A stretch of DNA of 19,109 nt from positions 5,954 through 25,062 of the forward strand of contig NZ_AHMT02000054.1 in NCBI RefSeq assembly GCF_000243815.2, in the 5' to 3' direction. How positions within the stretch are numbered: position 1 is the stretch's first letter; each line of letters starts with the position of its first letter. The notes beneath the pieces were generated by a model, which searched no databases, was not told the DNA's origin, and saw nothing but the letters and a program-made list of their open reading frames with translations. Source of the stretch: Leptospira alexanderi serovar Manhao 3 str. L 60. Its GTDB lineage: Bacteria > Spirochaetota > Leptospiria > Leptospirales > Leptospiraceae. This document shows positions 16,101 to 19,109 of this stretch, in pieces. Position numbers and translations under genes: made by a program.

Positions 16101-16899
16101 CCAAACTCTGATACCCAGCCACCATGCTATTCATCGAATTGTTAAAGTCTAAAAGACCCGCCTGAAAGTTGCCGTTATATACTTGCGTCCACTGGCTCGC
16201 GGCCATATTCAAGATCTGTTGACTCGCATTCGTTTGAGGTGTTGAACTCATACTGTTCAATTGATTTAAAAATGTCGTCTGAGAAGCGCTCGTTTCACTA
16301 AAATTCGCTCCATAACGGGCCGTTAAATACGCTCCTCGTTCTGACAAGATATCCGCTTCCGCACTTGCCTCCCACGCTAAATACGCATGCTGTTTTTGCG
16401 CTTCCAGACTCGTTCTTACATATTCTTGATATGCAGATACGCTATTGTAGCTGTCCTGTGTAGTAATCGTATTTACATACGTAGTGATCGTATTCTCTAT
16501 CTGGTTCTCCCACTGTGCTCGAAGATACCCGAAACTCTGCAACACTACGTTGTCCCAAACTCCAATCGAACCAAGTTGACCCGCATTCGAAAACGTTCCG
16601 TCCATACTCGCTCCGTTATACAACGGAGGATTCAAGGCTGGCACTGGCAATCCTTGAGAGGATAACCCAAATCCAAAAACAAACAATATACCGAATGTGA
16701 TTGTAAAAAGCAATTTTAGAATACAGGAGGTTTTAGGTATTAGTGGATAGTTATCAGGTATTAGTGGATAGGGGTTAGAGGTTAGGAGGGGCGAGTTTCG
16801 GAGAAAGTATCTGATGAAGGGCCTGAGAAAGACTTTTACATTATTGACTATTTCGTTATATTCTAATTTACTCTTAGGAAAACAATGTCTTGCGCTCAT
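10111..16899 (-). CDS. Giant TIGR04388-type polymorphic toxin with Hint domain and HExxH zincin-like tip
   Basis: The 2262-codon frame belongs, as I recognise it, to the Leptospira family TIGR04388. A hydrophobic signal-peptide-like stretch lies at residues 63-80 (LLFTITFGILFVFGFGLS) and precedes a mature region beginning near LPVPALNPPLYNG. A long Asn/Gln/Ser-rich helical body follows, then six NGNTGIVPPS repeats (905-964), an Ala/Gly-rich hydrophobic segment (about 1480-1550), a glycine-rich segment, and a Hint domain from C1841 (CFTAGTLVHT) through NTHPFYI to VLVHN ending at N1974. The tip (1975-2262) carries GDTIYL and IAHEMFHNRQ; HEMFH at 2164-2168 is a zinc-peptidase motif, and the surroundings recall DUF4157-type zincins. 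Hint domains of this type are expected to release the tip by self-cleavage. The ATG at 16899 lies in a tandem repeat with no ribosome binding site. TTG 16713 just before the signal peptide is an alternative, so the true start is unsure. Confidence 0.85.
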   Translation of the reverse strand: MSARHCFPKSKLEYNEIVNNVKVFLRPFIRYFLRNSPLLTSNPYPLIPDNYPLIPKTSCILKLLFTITFGILFVFGFGLSSQGLPVPALNPPLYNGASMDGTFSNAGQLGSIGVWDNVVLQSFGYLRAQWENQIENTITTYVNTITTQDSYNSVSAYQEYVRTSLEAQKQHAYLAWEASAEADILSERGAYLTARYGANFSETSASQTTFLNQLNSMSSTPQTNASQQILNMAASQWTQVYNGNFQAGLLDFNNSMNSMVAGYQSLVNQLNQTDANFQTNLAQIRSYETQVKAGISGLVTNMRNYMNGEDLLWNHNSSNVKTTLNTDGLAYKTLLDQMDTNLSTNAPLSALANTMNTFLQTQSALGQIQVTNYTNAIYASGSYNPGELNAASFNSGNMWSGGDVGLANAIAAYYDGSISMSGFMNWLNSQGGYGVPSGKQVVGVGGLNLQAKRSDNNYCQNGVIVCLASDPYGDHQRYYSNAGSDFLNYYENDVWVLPPAWGWFHNIKQQDRVLITLSYTTYDAAAAHNAQVWGNLVSQLNNFNANWTTNVIPAITAWESQVSAYQTSYAAWQTQKTTTLASAQASLAQGIQSLYNKEADWVASMENLKSEAEQKWRLEPATLSTGSTTNENSLGSTLSGLLTSLPNTGLSTGSISEVESVWSRMSELSSSSLVNTNTNLPDVNLLGKFTDSMDTALTGSTNISLLSATNRALLDSRMSYVEDLAKSMTTERMFTDTGYEDLLASKGYSTKEFTVTDTKGGETKVTVLVNGNGNVIGKDGKAIANTNHLPSITEGQKSLFLTSNDFIKSSCGDNLDKCNTYTEQKYESGSVVVHSDGTITAKRKMHTGEASLKSGGDATNSRDYTLVRKDETITIAAPPMIRFGTDEMAHGGVSPSAIEKVVKLNGNTGIVPPSNGNTGIVPPSNRNTGIVPASNGNTGIVPPSNRNTGIVPPSNGNTGIVPPSALTQKETEKSGSHGFDLFGSTEAVGSAINSSFGNLNKYFSKSNLEKLSASLFTSANNADARDSDNVSAASQSAQSQSQSAGMVVDLIKSVALGGMSPQAWAQGQVKQMAQSAMATVAANTFHLSPEAASLLSGALLDKQAADKAKNELGKSGPMLSMNRLEGMMPTLLGPVYGGLVELGSSLLDPSKNQSRAALRAYEEDKLQLMGQALREVGKSQDMPTELVNQLSQYAMDWKRSNDAKNALGYKSNNPLTSALGSIRNTVTSWAGEAVSGMTSVATHYLRGYGVISHDEMNRFNQDIRTTVNDLKHKSEKEAIATWNADEIQSYGLAVKEYGKTQGWSKETIEAYSKAAMEYATREQAKSALAKQTQVLDTLKAISGVGLVDKYLFNNGLSTMLVKGMRGMVTSLGDITNDLGLLSDNDLDDLYKQSKDWTSSITLSDLQAQTQTGIVNLHDAQKAQVREMMFTEIGKILSPSLGGMDPTQIGQLLKYQMDQKQAKEDAKDQKLKDAGTVVSVAAAAALTVATAGGGAPIMTSIIAGTATTTQYVAAVAITAANAGVQAYVAGETGGGNNGAIAGAANAAISTITAGAGSAFTGYVSWTPHRAGNLLTGEDAVTGGWGGGISGSFQGTSGLLKGVGLTGGLSFQPGSGVGVNMNVNFPGTLGLPKGTFLGINYQTGSGNYTASGGFNIYQNGNASTGISLSASNSGYTSVGLNYNKDGSSFLNRLQGYSLNIGSDGLLSLHNQFRGADVLSLGYNFNTHSFDPIGINQNFQNDYNNSVTQENAAANAAASAEKLAEKRQEWLDQQRTKPGYEGLSDQAVFDKYKLENSGVGGSRLDLPSQVFGSLGDMFGGSLGLFNSSGEGYLNSQGEFVPRTCFTAGTLVHTKSGTKKIEEVKVGDIVASFNEQKEEFEYNRVVETYVRQTNKIYKLTYANGRLIETTNTHPFYIAKKGWVEAEKLEVGDRSVLSNENTLMIVSIEIDAREETVYNFQVENAHTYFVTEDGVLVHNADYGETGGLLNVFTYLDANPISTLKDWFNVSVLGNKPTNFSETMAYLKSGSAEARMEAVQWLNANSPPPGTLEYAELSIYAHNTGTQKLPDAQFNEQMKILKEKSSAIYTEQRKPDGTFALTSYERESLRLFFGKEVDTLNFNTSGIMNSVGNLIFGGSSSAFTMGDTIYLTSADKRYISLNERMGVIAHEMFHNRQIETLGLTGMAARQLADIEHAKSILGVNYNENSVYDGTLPTAINNQIRQLSTSELMSIATTGTYQGHKVYVEQLASLFEKRAKLEMEGKVGL
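11309..12372. repeat. 1.07-kb segment duplicated at 1113-2180
   Basis: This part of the giant gene (residues about 1510-1864) is present again, nearly identical, in the orphan cassette at 1113-2180 in the same orientation. The orphan copy is four bases longer, and all four are single-base insertions clustered within about 80 bases. Similarity stops at one end inside the Hint domain, just after KVGD, and at the other end at a GGTTAG-type repeat. It is long and similar enough to serve as a substrate for homologous recombination. Confidence 0.85.
14009..14188. repeat. Six in-frame 30-bp repeats encoding NGNTGIVPPS
   Basis: Six consecutive 30-base units encode N(G/R)NTGIVP(P/A)S at residues 905-964 of the giant protein. 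The units differ at synonymous and a few other positions (R for G twice, A for P once), so the array is not brand new. It is proline-rich and probably a flexible spacer. The unit length keeps frame, so copy number may vary between strains without harming the protein. Confidence 0.9.
16731..16807. repeat. GGTTAG-type repeat run beside the signal peptide codons of the giant gene
   Basis: GGTATTAGTGGATAG occurs at 16736-16750 and again at 16757-16771, followed by GGGGTTAGAGGTTAGG and GAGTTTCGGAGAAAG. The first part resembles the junction repeat at 2183-2217. The last part is a truncated end of the 153-bp unit that follows. In the gene frame it reads SNPYPLIPDNYPLIPKT. Confidence 0.7.
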
Positions 16900-17266
16900 A
16901 CAAATAGGGTCCAGGGGTTAGTTATTAGGAGTCAGGAAAGAGGGCGAATTTCGGAGAAAGTATCTGATGAAGGGCCTGAGAAAGACTTTTACATTATTGA
17001 CTATTTCGTTATATTCTAATTTACTCTTAGGAAAACAATGTCTTGCGCTCATACAAATAGGGTCCAGGGGTTAGTTATTAGGAGTCAGGAAAGAGGGCGA
17101 ATTTCGGAGAAAGTATCTGATGAAGGGCCTGAGAAAGACTTTTACATTATTGACTATTTCGTTATATTCTAATTTACTCTTAGGAAAACAATGTCTTGCG
17201 CTCATACAAATGGGGTCCAGGGGTTAGTTATTAGGGGTCAGGAAAGAGGGCGGATTTCGGAGAAAG
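16808..17266. repeat. Three tandem 153-bp repeats at the 5' end of the giant gene
   Basis: Units lie at 16808-16960, 16961-17113 and 17114-17266. The first two are identical and the third differs at three positions. Each ends in a GGAAAGAGGGCG-type box and TTTCGGAGAAAG, which are also found at 2216-2241. On the minus strand each unit contains an ATG (16899, 17052, 17205) beginning MSARHCFPKSKLEYNEIVNN. In the outer two units the frame closes after 44 codons, 18 bases before the next ATG, while in the innermost it runs into the giant gene. A TATAAC-like -10 (16860-16855 on the minus strand) is repeated in each unit but lacks a good -35. Confidence 0.9.
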
Positions 17267-17350
17267 GCCGTTTGCAATAAACTCATATTGAATTACACTA
17301 ATTCGATTTTACAAAAATTCAACTACGTTAGAATATTCTTAAACGATCAC

Positions 17351-17386
17351 CTAACACCTATCCACTAATACCTATCTACTAACACA
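17351..17386. repeat. Inverted copy of the GGTTAG-type repeat
   Basis: CCTATCCACTAATACC at 17357-17372 is the exact reverse complement of GGTATTAGTGGATAGG at 16757-16772. It sits within a short run of CTAACACCTA-like units. Together the two bracket the 153-bp array. The rest of 17267-17572 shows no gene that I trust; it contains the leader of the lipoprotein gene. Confidence 0.7.
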
Positions 17387-17572
17387 CAGGCAACTAAAAT
17401 TAATGTGAACACGCCTTTTGTGGAAGCAAATTTTGTTTGAATAACAAAACATCGGTTCTTTTGGAAAAAAATCTTTTCAATGACGGAAAATTCAAAATTT
17501 GTACTGAAAAACTTCTCGCCATAGCAGGAGAAATAAAAAATCTTACAGAACTTTACAATTCAAGAAGGTATT

Positions 17573-18073
17573 ATGCGACTCATTCGAATCATTTTCACTC
17601 TACTCATTCTAATTCCGTCTTTCTTTATCTCCTGCCCCAACGAAAAGAAAGAAAGTGCGGTAGATGTCGACACTACGGTCTTACTCTACTCCGTCATGAA
17701 CCTTTCAAAGTTCAACTGTGCGGACTTAAAAGCCAATACGGATTTAAGCCAAGTCATTCCGTTTAGAGTTATCGGAAGCGGCAATTTAGTGGGCAATTTC
17801 GCCTATGTATATGTCAATGTGACCGCAGGACAAAAGGTTTCGTTTACTTCCGTAACAAGTGATCTCACAAAGTCGAATTCAATTTCGCTCTATCCTGGTT
17901 GTAATATGGATTTTTTAAAAAATAGTTCTGCCATTCTAAATAAAACAACATCCAATTCAAAAAGTATCGTTTACACTGCATCAATTAGCTTTGAAGGACT
18001 CATCGGGATTGGTGGAAGTATATCAAATTTCGGATCACAACCGGGAGACATTACGGTTGGGATCCTACCGTAA
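17573..18073 (+). CDS. Putative lipoprotein of unknown function
   Basis: The ATG at 17573 follows AGAAGG with a spacing of five bases. The 166-residue product begins MRLIRIIFTLLILIPSFFIS and then cysteine 21, a good spirochaete lipobox (FFISC), so it should be lipidated and carried to the periplasm or outer membrane, leaving about 146 mature residues. The mature part has an acidic-basic start (PNEKKESAVDVDT), three further cysteines' worth of spacing limited to NCADL and PGCNM, and beta-rich stretches such as NFAYVYVNVTAGQKVSFTSV, ending GDITVGILP. That pattern resembles small extracellular beta-sandwich domains, but I do not recognise a family. It is transcribed away from the giant toxin gene, with the repeat array between the two. 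Confidence 0.75.
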   Translation: MRLIRIIFTLLILIPSFFISCPNEKKESAVDVDTTVLLYSVMNLSKFNCADLKANTDLSQVIPFRVIGSGNLVGNFAYVYVNVTAGQKVSFTSVTSDLTKSNSISLYPGCNMDFLKNSSAILNKTTSNSKSIVYTASISFEGLIGIGGSISNFGSQPGDITVGILP

Positions 18074-18449
18074 ACAAAAACTCGCAGAGGGGCCCATAGG
18101 AAAGCTCTGCGCTTACGTTTCTTCGAACGCGAACCGTGGAAACTCCTACGTTTTAAACGAACGCTAAACTCGAATCTATGGATAAATTTTATCCACTACT
18201 GATCCCTATAAAATAGAGTACCGTTAATTGAGCACAAATCCCATGTTTAGATGCAGAATTTTAGACACTCTATTATGTAGAGATGAGTAGAACGTGGGAA
18301 CTCACTCTTCTCACAATCTTTGAAAAAATCCCTTATTTATATAGTATTTTTAGAATGAACAAATTAAACGAAGGAACGTCATTTACAAAGAATTACCAAC
18401 GCCGTCGACTCTTCAAAATGGAATGGATGGAATTCTAATTTAGAGAATT
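18074..18449. other. Gene-free gap with one hairpin
   Basis: CGCAGAG at 18083-18089 pairs with CTCTGCG at 18105-18111 around a 15-base loop, ten bases after the lipoprotein stop codon. It may end that transcript, but no run of T follows, so it is a weak terminator candidate. I see nothing else in this gap that I can name. It lies between two genes that converge on it. Confidence 0.4.
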
Positions 18450-19109
18450 TCATTTTCCTTTAAGGGTTTTTTCGGTAAGTCCTGTAATTTCTAAAACTGT
18501 CTTTAGATCGATCCCTTTCTTTAGCATCTTACCGGCATCTTCCAGTTTCCCTTTTTCAATACCCTTCTCGATACCCTTCTCGATGCCTTGCTCGATACCC
18601 TTCTCAATACCTTTCTCAATACCCTTCTCGATACCCTTCTCGATACCCTTCTCGATACCTAACTGCATTCCTTCTGAAATCAGTCTCTCTGCTGTTGTCA
18701 CTGTTAATTCCTCATATTCGTCCAATTTAGATCTGTGAAGGATTCCCTTCAATTCCGATGGTTTCAAATCTCGAACCCAATAAATATACAATAACAGTTT
18801 CCGTCCGTAAGATTGCAACCCTTTTCGATTCTTCCTCGATTCCAAGTAATAGCGAAAATAACCCTGGTAAGTGAGAAACAAATTCTAAATCACCTTCCCG
18901 AATTCTTTGAACAACTCCCAGAGTCACTTGAAAAGTGATACTTTCTAACTTCTCCTTCAATTCGATTCCTTTCAAATCGAACAAATCGATCCTAAAATCC
19001 GGGATAAAGTCTTTGAGAATTTCCGTTTCTTGTCTCGTTAACACAAATTGTTCCAAAAATCGATCTCCCAATTTCCACTCTTTTTCTCCGTGATAGAATA
19101 CGAACGGAA
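18450..19109 (-). pseudogene. Rpn-family recombination-promoting nuclease/putative transposase, frameshifted and partial
   Basis: At the right edge the minus strand reads [20 protein letters not shown], the conserved YHGE block of Rpn/PD-(D/E)XK proteins (Transposase_31-like). It continues through the D-L-K region to [12 protein letters not shown]. There the frame shifts. Removing one T from the TTTT run (AAAA at 18855-18858 on the plus strand) would join it to [20 protein letters not shown] and the usual C-terminal part with [10 protein letters not shown], nine GIEK/GIEQ repeats and [13 protein letters not shown]. As read, the product is split in two, so the gene is probably inactive. The TTG at 19071 is not the start; the gene begins outside the window. 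Family members are DNA endonucleases that promote RecA-independent recombination. Confidence 0.8.
18552..18659. repeat. Nine 12-bp units encoding GIEK/GIEQ repeats
   Basis: Nine 12-base units, of the CTCGATACCCTT type on the plus strand, encode eight GIEK and one GIEQ near the C-terminus of the Rpn-type protein. This heptad-like charged repeat is typical of the family and prone to changes in copy number, which would keep frame. Confidence 0.9.

Noticed and set aside
16808..17266. CRISPR or origin-type iteron array
   Set aside because: The units are 153 bp, directly adjacent with no unique spacers, and there is no replication gene nearby.
17437..17766. 109-codon plus-strand frame overlapping the lipoprotein gene
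   Set aside because: It starts at TTG without a ribosome binding site and its second half is the wrong frame of a clear lipoprotein gene.

Overview
The window looks like accessory chromosome of a pathogenic Leptospira. The base composition is A+T-rich, with mostly poor ribosome binding sites. It carries a giant protein that I recognise as the Leptospira-restricted family annotated TIGR04388, a spirochaete-type lipoprotein, a membrane-anchored AraC-like regulator and many short dispersed repeats. I cannot assign a species.

Layout. Positions 1-2387 (minus) hold a broken, N-terminally truncated copy of the giant gene: a central segment, a Hint (intein-like) domain and a small toxin tip (frames 216-2387), followed by an apparently intact candidate immunity gene that runs off the left edge (1-203). 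Positions 2793-3791 (minus) encode a DUF1016-type N-terminal domain fused to a thermonuclease domain. Positions 4101-5645 (plus) encode an N-acyl-amino-acid-synthase/LuxI-like GNAT and a seven-helix membrane protein. A helix-turn-helix regulator (5651-6034, minus) and two small ORFs lie between these and a membrane AraC-type regulator (6498-7634). A DDE transposase gene (8006-9283) ends at a strong terminator. Positions 9668-16899 (minus) are the centrepiece: a 2262-codon gene encoding a very large, probably secreted protein ending in a Hint domain and a HExxH zincin-like tip, coupled by an ATGA overlap to a small exported protein that is the natural immunity candidate. Three 153-bp tandem repeats (16808-17266) cover and precede the 5' end of this gene. 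A lipoprotein gene (17573-18073) and a frameshifted Rpn-family nuclease gene (18450 to the right edge) finish the window.

How it fits together. The intact giant gene and the orphan copy share about 1.07 kb of nearly identical DNA (11309-12372 and 1113-2180). The similarity stops inside the Hint domain, and beyond that point the two carry unrelated toxin tips, each followed by its own candidate immunity gene. This is the expected layout of a polymorphic toxin locus with a silent replacement cassette, in which recombination through the shared segment would swap the tip and its immunity gene. The other edge of the shared segment is a dispersed GGTTAG-type/inverted-repeat element. Related elements lie at 9447-9618 and in the 5' array of the giant gene, so the repeats appear tied to rearrangement of this locus. 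No rRNA, tRNA or CRISPR array was found.
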